Below, piece after piece: positions 57,474 through 64,000 of a DNA stretch of 64,000 nucleotides (position 1 is its first letter; each line of letters opens with the position of its first letter). This stretch comes from Casp-actino8 sp001510455. Lineage in GTDB: Bacteria > Actinomycetota > Acidimicrobiia > Acidimicrobiales > Ilumatobacteraceae. The translations under genes were made by a program, and so were the position numbers. The stretch spans positions 17,372 to 81,371 of the forward strand of contig JAQCIK010000007.1 of the NCBI GenBank assembly GCA_027592035.1. The letters are read 5' to 3'. The notes under the pieces are model-generated. The model saw only the letters and a program-made list of their open reading frames with translations, was not told the DNA's origin and did no database searches.

Positions 57474-59197
57474 CCGTTCTCGCCACGGCCGGCCACGTCG
57501 ACCACGGAAAGTCGACACTCGTGAAAACTCTGACCGGCACCGACCCCGATCGTTGGGCCGAAGAGCGAGAGCGGGGTCTCACGATCGATCTCGGTTTCGC
57601 CAGTTTGGTCACACCCGCCGGACACGACGTCTCGTTCGTCGACGTTCCAGGTCATGTGCGTTTCATCGCCAACATGCTCGCTGGCGTGGGCGCAGTACAG
57701 GGTTGCCTGTTCGTCGTCGACGCACGCGAAGGATGGATGCCCCAATCCGAGGAACACTTGCGGATTCTCGAACTGATGGGTCTCCAGCACGGAGTGATCG
57801 TCATCACCAAGATCGATCTGGTCGACGACGACGATCTCGAACTGGCCCGCCTCGAACTCGACGATCGCCGACGGAACAGCTTTCTGGAGAATGCCCCGGT
57901 CGTGGCCGTGTCGAGTCATACCGGACAGGGTCTGTCCGAACTTCTCGCCGCCATCGACCGGCTGCTCGACACGACGCCGACCGCTGTCGATCGGGGACTT
58001 CCGCGTCTTTTCGTCGATCGTTCCTTCGCCGCCAAAGGAAGTGGGACGGTGGTGACCGGCACGTCCATCGACGGTCGGTTCGACGTGGGCGACACGATGA
58101 TCGTCGGACCCGATCGGCGAACCTGTCGAATTCGCTCGATTCAGAATCATGGTCGGTCGGTGAACTCGATCGGCCCTGGACATCGAGTGGCTCTGAACCT
58201 CTCGGGTGTCGAACACGCCGAGGTGTCACGGGGTGACGTCATCACCCGGGCCGACGACTGGCACCACACCTATCGGTTCGATGCCTCACTCGGTGTTCTC
58301 TCCTCACTCGGTCATTCCGTGTCACGGCGCGGTGCCTACCGAGTGCACATCGGTTCAGCCGACGTTCCGGCTCGACTCCGAGTGATCGGACCCGATTCTC
58401 TCGAGCCGGGAACGAGTGGGTTCGTTCGCATCCATCTCGATCGTTCTTTCCCGTTGCTCCCCGGCGATCGATTCGTGGTTCGCGACAGTGGACGGGGCGA
58501 GACCGTCGGTGGTGGAGAGGTTCTCGATATCGATCCGATTCGTCCCGTCTCGAAGGCCCGTCCCGACCGTTCGGTCGACCGGATCGTCTTCGAACGTGGC
58601 TGGATCGACAGCGACGAACTCGGGCGTTTGACCGGACTTCGCCACGAGCCGTCGGTGGGTCGATGGGTCGTCGACCCCGAGGTGCTCGAGCGATCACGTC
58701 GGGAGTTGATCGACGCCGTCACGAACTCCGGTGCTGACGGTCTCGATCTCGGACGTCTCGACGATCGCCGTCGAGCACTGCTCGCGACGATGGACGAACT
58801 CGTCACCGATGGCGACCGTGTTCGTCGCCCTGGAGCAGTCGATCCACTGCTTTCGCACCCGGTGATCGAGCGGCTCCGCGCCCAGGGCTGTGCTCCCGAT
58901 GCCCCGACCGACGTCTCGCCGGGTGAACTTCGGCGACTCGAACGAGCCGGACTTCTCGTCGAGCGCGACGGCCTGTGGTTCCATGTGGACGCACTGGAAA
59001 CAGCCCGATCCGTGGCGCGCCAACTCATCGATCACGCTGAGGCCGGATTCACGCTGGCACAGTTCCGTGATGCTCTCGGGGTCACGCGCAAACACGCCGT
59101 GCCACTCGCGACCGAACTCGACGAACGAGGAATCACCAGACGACGAGGCGACGTGAGGATCGAGGGTCCGCGACTCGATCGTCCGATCACTTCTTGA
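57470..59197 (+). CDS. selB: Selenocysteine-specific elongation factor
   Basis: A 575-aa translational GTPase: G1 TAGHVDHGKSTLVKTL, G2 region ERGLTIDLGFA, G3 DVPGH, G4 TKID. Domains II and III follow, then C-terminal winged helices that read the SECIS hairpin. It is slightly shorter than E. coli SelB (about 614). Its presence means the organism makes at least one selenoprotein. The last 11 bp overlap the convergent alkB gene. Confidence 0.94.
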   Translation: MTVLATAGHVDHGKSTLVKTLTGTDPDRWAEERERGLTIDLGFASLVTPAGHDVSFVDVPGHVRFIANMLAGVGAVQGCLFVVDAREGWMPQSEEHLRILELMGLQHGVIVITKIDLVDDDDLELARLELDDRRRNSFLENAPVVAVSSHTGQGLSELLAAIDRLLDTTPTAVDRGLPRLFVDRSFAAKGSGTVVTGTSIDGRFDVGDTMIVGPDRRTCRIRSIQNHGRSVNSIGPGHRVALNLSGVEHAEVSRGDVITRADDWHHTYRFDASLGVLSSLGHSVSRRGAYRVHIGSADVPARLRVIGPDSLEPGTSGFVRIHLDRSFPLLPGDRFVVRDSGRGETVGGGEVLDIDPIRPVSKARPDRSVDRIVFERGWIDSDELGRLTGLRHEPSVGRWVVDPEVLERSRRELIDAVTNSGADGLDLGRLDDRRRALLATMDELVTDGDRVRRPGAVDPLLSHPVIERLRAQGCAPDAPTDVSPGELRRLERAGLLVERDGLWFHVDALETARSVARQLIDHAEAGFTLAQFRDALGVTRKHAVPLATELDERGITRRRGDVRIEGPRLDRPITS

Positions 59198-59783
59198 TCG
59201 AGCGGAAGGTGAGGTTCACCCGCGCGTCGGTCACTCGCTTCTGTTTGGGGATCGAGTGCACCCACGCCGACTGCGACGTGCCACTCATCACGAGCAGTGA
59301 GCCACCGGTGAGATCATGCTCGATCACCTCACGGGTGCGTCGGTGACGGAATTTGAATCGACGTGTCGCGCCGAGACTCAACGATGCGATCACGGGCTCG
59401 GTTCCCAGTTCGGGTTCGTCGTCGGCGTGCCAACCCATGCTGTCGTCACCGTTGCGATAGAGATTCACGAGGACGGAATTGAACGGCGTGCCGGCTTCGT
59501 GCTCGCAGACGGCCTTCAGACGTTCGAGAGTGGGTGTGAAGGGTCGGGGTTCGAGGGTGATTCCCGAATAGGTGTAGGCCTCGTCGCCGTACCAAGCACT
59601 CAAACGGGGCTCGGCCACTTCTCGACCGAACATGACGAGGTGCTTCTGTTCCCAGTCGAGTTCTTCGACGAGCGTGGCCAGAAGATCCTCGTGCGACTCG
59701 GCTCCTAGCACCCACTCGTGGAACACCGCGTTCCCGTCGTAGGGAAGCAACTCCCGGGTCGGCGCCCCGCCGAAGAGAGTCAC
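59187..59783 (-). CDS. alkB: Alpha-ketoglutarate-dependent dioxygenase AlkB
   Basis: A 198-aa Fe(II)/2-oxoglutarate dioxygenase that removes alkyl groups from DNA bases. The Fe ligands are His and Asp in MGWHADDEPELG and a later His in WVHSIPKQKR; the 2OG Arg is in RVNLTFRSI. The SLVNLYRNGDDSM-like segment (VLVNLYRNGDDSMGWH) is typical of the ALKBH2-like group. Its start overlaps the NfeD gene end by 4 nt. Confidence 0.92.
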   Translation of the reverse strand: MTLFGGAPTRELLPYDGNAVFHEWVLGAESHEDLLATLVEELDWEQKHLVMFGREVAEPRLSAWYGDEAYTYSGITLEPRPFTPTLERLKAVCEHEAGTPFNSVLVNLYRNGDDSMGWHADDEPELGTEPVIASLSLGATRRFKFRHRRTREVIEHDLTGGSLLVMSGTSQSAWVHSIPKQKRVTDARVNLTFRSIKK

Positions 59784-61183
59784 TGCTCGGAGGTCGTCTT
59801 GCTCCGGCGCTCGCGGTAGTCGCGCGCACCGCCTTCTTCGGGTTCGACTTCCAGGGTGACACCGTCGATCGCCACCACTCGTGCCGACTCACCGGCCTTC
59901 ACCGGAGTCGCGCGGTTGGTGCGAGCCTTCCAGCGCGCTCCGTCGATCTGAAGCGAACCGTCAGGAGAGATGTCGGTGACGGCTCGACCCATCTGGCCGA
60001 TGAGTCGCTCGCGTCCGATGGTCGGAGTGGCAAATCGCGTCCGGGTCATGCTCGGCATTCCCGACACGAACGTGAGGGCGATACCTCCGATACCCACGAG
60101 GAGAGTGAGCCACGACGGACGAAGATTCTGCTGATCGAAGGTGGGGAAGAGGAACCACGAACCGACGGCGAACAAGGCAAGTCCGACTCCGGTCCAGAAG
60201 CGTGGAATACCCACTTGGACGTCGATGGCGAACGCGATCATCGACCCGATGATGAAGGCCAGTGCCCAGCCTCGTTCGGGAAGCTCGCCGAGACCGTAGA
60301 AACCGAGCAAGGAACACACGGCGCCGACCACGCCGGCCACGCCGATTCCGGCCGTGAACAACTCGAAGACCAACAACGCCAGACCGATGATCAAGAACAA
60401 GTAAGCCACCGGAGGACTGGCCGCCGTGTGGAAGAGCTGATTGAAGAGACCGAGCTTCTGGAAACGCACCACCGTGATGTCGTTCGAGACCGATCCGTCG
60501 TCGTTGAGGGTCTCGACCGCCGTGTCGAGTTCCACACCATCGATGACGAGCCCGTCGAGTGCGAACACCATGTTGCGAATGGTGGGCGCCCCTTCGTCAC
60601 TGATCTCGAGCTTCAATGCGCCTTGCTGACGGGCGTCCTGAAAACCCAGGGTTCCGGCCTGCAGCACTTCGGTGGCGGCACCGAAGTCGACCGAATCGGT
60701 GAGCGGAACTCCCGTGCGCCCGATACGAGCACCGGGCGCCATACCCGTGGCATCAGCGGCCGAGAGCAACTGTGCGACGAGGCCCGTTGCTCGAGCACCG
60801 GACGGGCCGACCCAGATGGCCACCGGCACATCGGCGTTCTCGATCAGTTCGTAGAGATCTCGCATCCGATCGCGACCGATCACCGATGCCTTGGAGTTGA
60901 TCTGCAAGATGATCGCTTGAGATCCGTCGTCGGCCGCTCGTTCGAGGGCGCGTTCGATCTCATCGGCGACGATCGAGTCGATGAGACCCGACACCTGCAG
61001 GACGTCGACGGCCGGCAGACCAAGATCGACGGAGTCATCGTCGCCAGAAACACCGTCGCCGGAAACATCGTCGACACCATCGGTACCGGGTGTCTGAGCC
61101 GACACCGGTGATGCACCCGATGACACACCAAGAACACCGAGCACGCCACCAAGGGCAACGAGAACGATCGCTAGTCTGCGCAC
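59780..61183 (-). CDS. NfeD-family membrane protein with ClpP-like domain, nucleophile apparently missing
   Basis: A 467-aa protein: signal peptide (RRLAIVLVALGGVLGVLGV), an acidic linker, a ClpP-fold domain (residues about 60-220), four or so membrane helices (residues 245-350) and a C-terminal OB-fold NfeD domain. In active relatives the motif is GARAASAG with Ser as nucleophile; here it reads GARATGLV, so that Ser is Gly. GTG at 61183 is chosen for GGAGG 5 nt upstream; an ATG at 61204 is possible. It abuts the divergent ArsA-like gene by 2 nt. Confidence 0.82.
   Translation of the reverse strand: MRRLAIVLVALGGVLGVLGVSSGASPVSAQTPGTDGVDDVSGDGVSGDDDSVDLGLPAVDVLQVSGLIDSIVADEIERALERAADDGSQAIILQINSKASVIGRDRMRDLYELIENADVPVAIWVGPSGARATGLVAQLLSAADATGMAPGARIGRTGVPLTDSVDFGAATEVLQAGTLGFQDARQQGALKLEISDEGAPTIRNMVFALDGLVIDGVELDTAVETLNDDGSVSNDITVVRFQKLGLFNQLFHTAASPPVAYLFLIIGLALLVFELFTAGIGVAGVVGAVCSLLGFYGLGELPERGWALAFIIGSMIAFAIDVQVGIPRFWTGVGLALFAVGSWFLFPTFDQQNLRPSWLTLLVGIGGIALTFVSGMPSMTRTRFATPTIGRERLIGQMGRAVTDISPDGSLQIDGARWKARTNRATPVKAGESARVVAIDGVTLEVEPEEGGARDYRERRSKTTSEQ
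61172..61177 (+). promoter_or_regulatory. Candidate -10 (TAGTCT) inside the NfeD gene
   Basis: 8 nt before the GTG at 61186; it lies within the first codons of the divergent NfeD gene. Confidence 0.4.
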
Positions 61184-61185
61184 GA

Positions 61186-62187
61186 GTGCCTCCGTTGAGA
61201 TCATCTACTGGCCAGTCGGATTCGGGCCGGTCGACCATCGACCGGCTGTTCACCGCGACACGTCTCGTCGTGGTGGCCGGCAAAGGGGGTGTCGGCAAGA
61301 CAACGGTAACGGCAGTTCTGGCCAACGCTGCAGCCAACCTCGGTCTTCGTGTGCTGGTTGTGACGCTTGACGACCGTCCCGGTCTCGACGTGCTGCTCGG
61401 TGGCTCACCGGGTGATGGAGCCTCCTACGACGGTGATCTCGTGAGTGTTGGTCGAGGCGACTCCGGGACCGGGTCGATTCATCTCCGGACACTGTCGGCG
61501 TCCGAGGCTCTGCAGGACTATCTCGCCACTCAGGGACTGGCTCGACTGGCCAAGCGTCTCGTCTCGACCGGAGTGGTTGACGTCGTGGCGAGTGCAGCGC
61601 CGGGAATCGACGATCTACTCGTTCTCGGAAAGATCAAACATCTCGTCGGTCTGGCCGGACCCGACGGTCCGCACGATCTGGTTCTGGTCGATGGTCCAGC
61701 GGCCGGCCACGCACTGTCACTGCTTCGATCACCGGCCAATATCGCCACGACGGTGCGAGGCGGTCCACTGCGTTCACAGGCCATCGAAGTGCGCGACATG
61801 CTGCGCGACCCGAACCGCTCACGGCTGATTCTCGTGACTCTTCCCGAGACGACTCCCGTGAACGAACTTCTCGAGACGATGAGCGTCGTCACCGACTCGA
61901 ACGGCGACATTGCGATGACACTCGGACCAGTCGTGGTGAACGGCGTCGATCACGCACCCGACGTGGAAGAACTGGTGGCATCAGGGTCGGCTCCCACTGG
62001 CGAACTCGGCGACGCCGCTCGGTTTCGGGCCACGAAATGCGCGGTGCATCGCCGGGAAGTCGCCCGCCTCGACGACGAACTCGGCGGTGCCGTCCTCTCA
62101 CTTCCTCACGTGGCTCGCGCCGGTCTCACTCATGACGACGTGTCGTACCTCGCTGATATCGCTGGCTCACACGAGGAGTTGCTCTGA
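61186..62187 (+). CDS. ArsA/GET3-family ATPase, first of a pair
   Basis: A 333-aa ATPase with a deviant Walker A VVVAGKGGVGKTTVTAV near residue 29 and a Walker B-like LVLVDGPAAGHALSLL. It lacks the arsenite-site Cys of true ArsA. Paired, non-arsenite ArsA homologues like this occur in mycobacteria (Rv3679-Rv3680 type) as heterodimers. GTG at 61186 is used for the TAGTCT box; TTG at 61195 is an alternative. Its stop overlaps the next start by 1 nt (TGATG). Confidence 0.85.
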   Translation: MPPLRSSTGQSDSGRSTIDRLFTATRLVVVAGKGGVGKTTVTAVLANAAANLGLRVLVVTLDDRPGLDVLLGGSPGDGASYDGDLVSVGRGDSGTGSIHLRTLSASEALQDYLATQGLARLAKRLVSTGVVDVVASAAPGIDDLLVLGKIKHLVGLAGPDGPHDLVLVDGPAAGHALSLLRSPANIATTVRGGPLRSQAIEVRDMLRDPNRSRLILVTLPETTPVNELLETMSVVTDSNGDIAMTLGPVVVNGVDHAPDVEELVASGSAPTGELGDAARFRATKCAVHRREVARLDDELGGAVLSLPHVARAGLTHDDVSYLADIAGSHEELL

Positions 62188-63308
62188 TGGCGCGACAGGC
62201 CGGTCCGATGCGAACCATGATCGATTCGGCACGGGTTCTCGTCTGTTGCGGGTCTGGTGGTGTCGGCAAGACCACGACAGCGGCGGCGATCGCCGTCGAA
62301 GCCGCACGTCTCGGTCGTCGCGTGGTGGTGATCACCATCGATCCGGCCAAGCGACTCGCCGATGCGCTCGGTATGTCCGGTCGACTCGGTAACGAACCGA
62401 TCCGACTGGATCTACCCGACGATCATCCAAACGATCATCGGGGCGAACTCTGGGCGATGATGCTCGACGCCAAGGAGACGTTCGACGATCTGGTTCGACG
62501 AGAGGCACGTCATTCCCGACAGGTCGACGACATCCTCGGAAATCCGTTTTATGTGAACATCGCCAGTCGACTTTCGGGCAGTCAGGAATACATGGCAGCC
62601 GAGAAGCTCTTCGAACTGCGCGACGACGATCGATTCGACCTGGTCGTGGTCGACACGCCACCGAGCCGCGAAGCCCTCGACTTTCTCGATGCGCCGAAGA
62701 AGCTCACCAACTTCCTCGATCACCGCGTGTATCGCTGGCTGGTGGCCCCAGCACGTGGCGGTCTGAAGATCGTGAATTTCGCTGCGCAACCGATCCTGCG
62801 AACCATCGGACGAGTGATCGGTGCCGACGTACTGGCCGACGCAGTCGATTTCTTCCGAGCATTCGAAGGAATCGAGGACGGATTCCGTGATCGTGCACGC
62901 GCCGTCGACCGACTGCTCAGATCCGACGAGACGAAGTACTTGGTCGTTGCTTCGCCTCGTTCCGACACCGTGAACGAAGCGCTCTATTTCACCGAGCAGC
63001 TCGGTCGAGCGGGAGTCGTCACGGGTGGTCTGGTGGTGAACCGTCTCCAACCGATGTTCGGACGAGGATCGGCCAAGTCGGCGACCGCCAATGCCCGGCG
63101 GGCCGAAAAGGACGGGGACGCAACACTGGCGCTCCTGCACGAAAATCTCGCCCGCTTACGGGCGATCGGCGAGGCTGAGGAAGTGAGCATTCGACCGCTT
63201 CTCGATCGGTTGTCCGATGTTCCGATCGCTCGAGTGACGCAACGAGCCGATGACGTCCACGACCTGCAAGCCGTCTCGGAGATCGGTACCTCGATCCTGG
63301 CTGGATGA
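62187..63308 (+). CDS. ArsA/GET3-family ATPase, second of a pair
   Basis: A 373-aa ATPase with Walker A VCCGSGGVGKTTTAAAIA near residue 18, ITIDPAKRLADALG as switch I and LVVVDTPPSREALDFLDAPK as switch II. The downstream segment with FFRAFEGIEDGFRDRA is typical of this group. It is translationally coupled to the first ATPase; the two probably form a heterodimer acting at the membrane. The cargo is unknown. Confidence 0.88.
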   Translation: MARQAGPMRTMIDSARVLVCCGSGGVGKTTTAAAIAVEAARLGRRVVVITIDPAKRLADALGMSGRLGNEPIRLDLPDDHPNDHRGELWAMMLDAKETFDDLVRREARHSRQVDDILGNPFYVNIASRLSGSQEYMAAEKLFELRDDDRFDLVVVDTPPSREALDFLDAPKKLTNFLDHRVYRWLVAPARGGLKIVNFAAQPILRTIGRVIGADVLADAVDFFRAFEGIEDGFRDRARAVDRLLRSDETKYLVVASPRSDTVNEALYFTEQLGRAGVVTGGLVVNRLQPMFGRGSAKSATANARRAEKDGDATLALLHENLARLRAIGEAEEVSIRPLLDRLSDVPIARVTQRADDVHDLQAVSEIGTSILAG

Positions 63309-63333
63309 TTCGGGACGTACGAAAGCCCTGCGG

Positions 63334-63339
63334 TAGCGT
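63334..63339 (+). promoter_or_regulatory. Candidate -10 (TAGCGT)
   Basis: 6 nt before the GTG at 63346. Confidence 0.5.
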
Positions 63340-63345
63340 GACGCC

Positions 63346-63828
63346 GTGCACGTGATTCTGGCCACCGATGCCGACTGGCTGGTCGACGAAGTCGTCGCCG
63401 CCCTCGGAGATTCCGACACCTCGTTCACGGTCTGCCGTGAAGGTCGACTCGTGGCCGGACTCGTGAAGGAGAGGACTCCCGATCTGGTCATCCTCGACAT
63501 GCAGATCGGAACCATGGGAGGCATTGCGGTCACCATGGACCTGCGACTCGACGAGAGCGCCGGCACCCTGCCGCACGTTCCGATCCTGATCGTTCTCGAC
63601 CGTGACGTCGACGTGCATCTGGCTCGTCGTAGCGGATCGGACGGATGGCTCATCAAGCCTCTCGACTCATTGCGCCTGCGCCGGGCCAGCCGGGCCATCG
63701 CCAGTGGCGGATGCTTCGCCGAAGGCCTGCCCGAGGTCGCCGACGCAGCCGAAGAGTCCGGCGAGGCCCCGGTCGAAATGTCCGAGGTCGATGAGGCTCC
63801 CACCGGCGAAACCGTCGACGCCGGGTAG
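63346..63828 (+). CDS. Stand-alone receiver-like protein with acidic tail
   Basis: A 160-aa response-regulator receiver without an output domain. VILATDADWLVDEVV gives acidic residues of the pocket, Asp in LVILDMQIGTMGG is the likely phospho-site, and the Lys is in WLIKPLDSL. The conserved Ser/Thr position reads Asp (IVLDRD), so switching may differ. The last 40 residues are strongly acidic (EEGAP-like: AAEESGEAPVEMSEVDEAP). No kinase is adjacent. GTG start. Confidence 0.75.
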   Translation: MHVILATDADWLVDEVVAALGDSDTSFTVCREGRLVAGLVKERTPDLVILDMQIGTMGGIAVTMDLRLDESAGTLPHVPILIVLDRDVDVHLARRSGSDGWLIKPLDSLRLRRASRAIASGGCFAEGLPEVADAAEESGEAPVEMSEVDEAPTGETVDAG

Positions 63829-63846
63829 CATCCTCGTCGCACCAAT

Positions 63847-63924
63847 CGGGGTGTAGCGCAGCTTGGCTAGCGCGCCACGTTCGGGACGTGGAGGCCGGAG
63901 GTTCGAATCCTCTCACCCCGACCA
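63847..63924 (+). tRNA. tRNA-Pro (anticodon CGG)
   Basis: Complete cloverleaf: acceptor CGGGGTG pairs with CACCCCG, D-arm GCGC/GCGC, anticodon stem CCACG/CGTGG with loop TTCGGGA (anticodon CGG), T-loop TTCGAAT, discriminator A and encoded CCA. The C1-G72 pair is the usual proline identity element in bacteria. Confidence 0.95.
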
Positions 63925-63927
63925 CTG

Positions 63928-63950
63928 ATCTCCCTGTTCAGGGAGATTTT
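63928..63950 (+). terminator. Rho-independent terminator after tRNA-Pro
   Basis: ATCTCCCTG and CAGGGAGAT pair across a very short turn, followed by a T-run (TTTTC), directly after the tRNA. Confidence 0.75.
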
Positions 63951-64000
63951 CATCATCTTCTTATGACTACGCCGTAGCGGCAGTGGCACGAACTCGGCAC
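63951..64000. other. Window edge, no feature seen
   Basis: Nothing recognisable after the terminator. Confidence 0.4.

Noticed and set aside
1..64000. CRISPR arrays, insertion sequences, prophage or integron features
   Set aside because: No regularly spaced repeats, transposase or integrase genes were found; the RecB/Cas4-like nuclease has no cas neighbours.

Overview
The window is a gene-dense stretch of about 64 kb of high-GC bacterial DNA with mostly tight operons. Gene content points to Actinomycetota: a mycothiol glycosyltransferase (mshA) beside a YbjN gene, a GlnR-type regulator, an MtrA/MtrB/LpqB-like module, an RsiG-like protein, a paired ArsA ATPase locus, Rex and a menaquinone-type bc complex. 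The split cytochrome b and the abundance of apparently leaderless genes suggest a deep-branching class such as Acidimicrobiia. That class assignment is inference; no rRNA or marker search was possible.

Layout. 65-4601: a class I glutamine amidotransferase diverging from a threonine ammonia-lyase, an old-yellow-enzyme oxidoreductase, a gamma-Glu-GABA hydrolase-like peptidase and a small Fe-S RecB-like nuclease. 4642-24900 (minus strand): an apparently unbroken 21-gene respiratory superoperon. It reads first through a bc-type complex (two unknown membrane proteins, 2x[4Fe-4S] ferredoxin, split cytochrome b, Rieske protein, dihaem cytochrome c), then through a complete nuoA-N set in canonical order. 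A membrane cytochrome c, a geranylgeranyl-reductase-family flavoprotein and the redox repressor Rex lie just beyond. 28.9-35.9 kb: a membrane protein, an acyl-CoA synthetase, a 27-codon membrane ORF, SAM hydrolase, ProC, YbjN, MshA, an RsiG-like protein and a MoaD-like protein with a C-terminus running past its Gly-Gly.

35.9-45.4 kb: phosphoglycerate-mutase-like enzyme, YgjP-like metalloprotease, MFS transporter, NAD synthetase, then a nitrogen block: type II glutamine synthetase, GlnA2-type glutamine synthetase and GlnR, with a four-repeat GlnR-like operator upstream. 43.3-47.6 kb: HAD phosphatase, 8-oxoguanine deaminase-like amidohydrolase, a 51-aa membrane ORF, a RidA protein with lysine-rich tails, and a shortened molybdenum hydroxylase-like fusion, plausibly purine catabolism. 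47.7-52.8 kb: Tat lipoprotein, IscA/ErpA, Mrp ATPase, a CstR-like repressor with a perfect palindromic operator, a CstB-like persulfide dioxygenase-rhodanese, and a NUDIX hydrolase. 52.9-64 kb: MtrAB-LpqB-like module, FxsA, SelA-SelB, AlkB, NfeD, the ArsA pair, a stand-alone receiver protein and tRNA-Pro(CGG).

A recurring promoter layout runs through the window. Many start codons, often GTG, are preceded at 6-9 nt by a hexamer of the form (T/C)ANNNT, most often TAGCGT, and lack a Shine-Dalgarno sequence. I read these as -10 boxes of leaderless transcripts and used them to choose starts. The most interesting items are this promoter layout, the two tiny ORFs it reveals, the shared IPxHLLxR motif at the N-termini of two respiratory subunits, the RsiG-like c-di-GMP signature, the MoaD-like GG-Cys-Arg tail, the lysine-tailed RidA and the abbreviated molybdenum hydroxylase.
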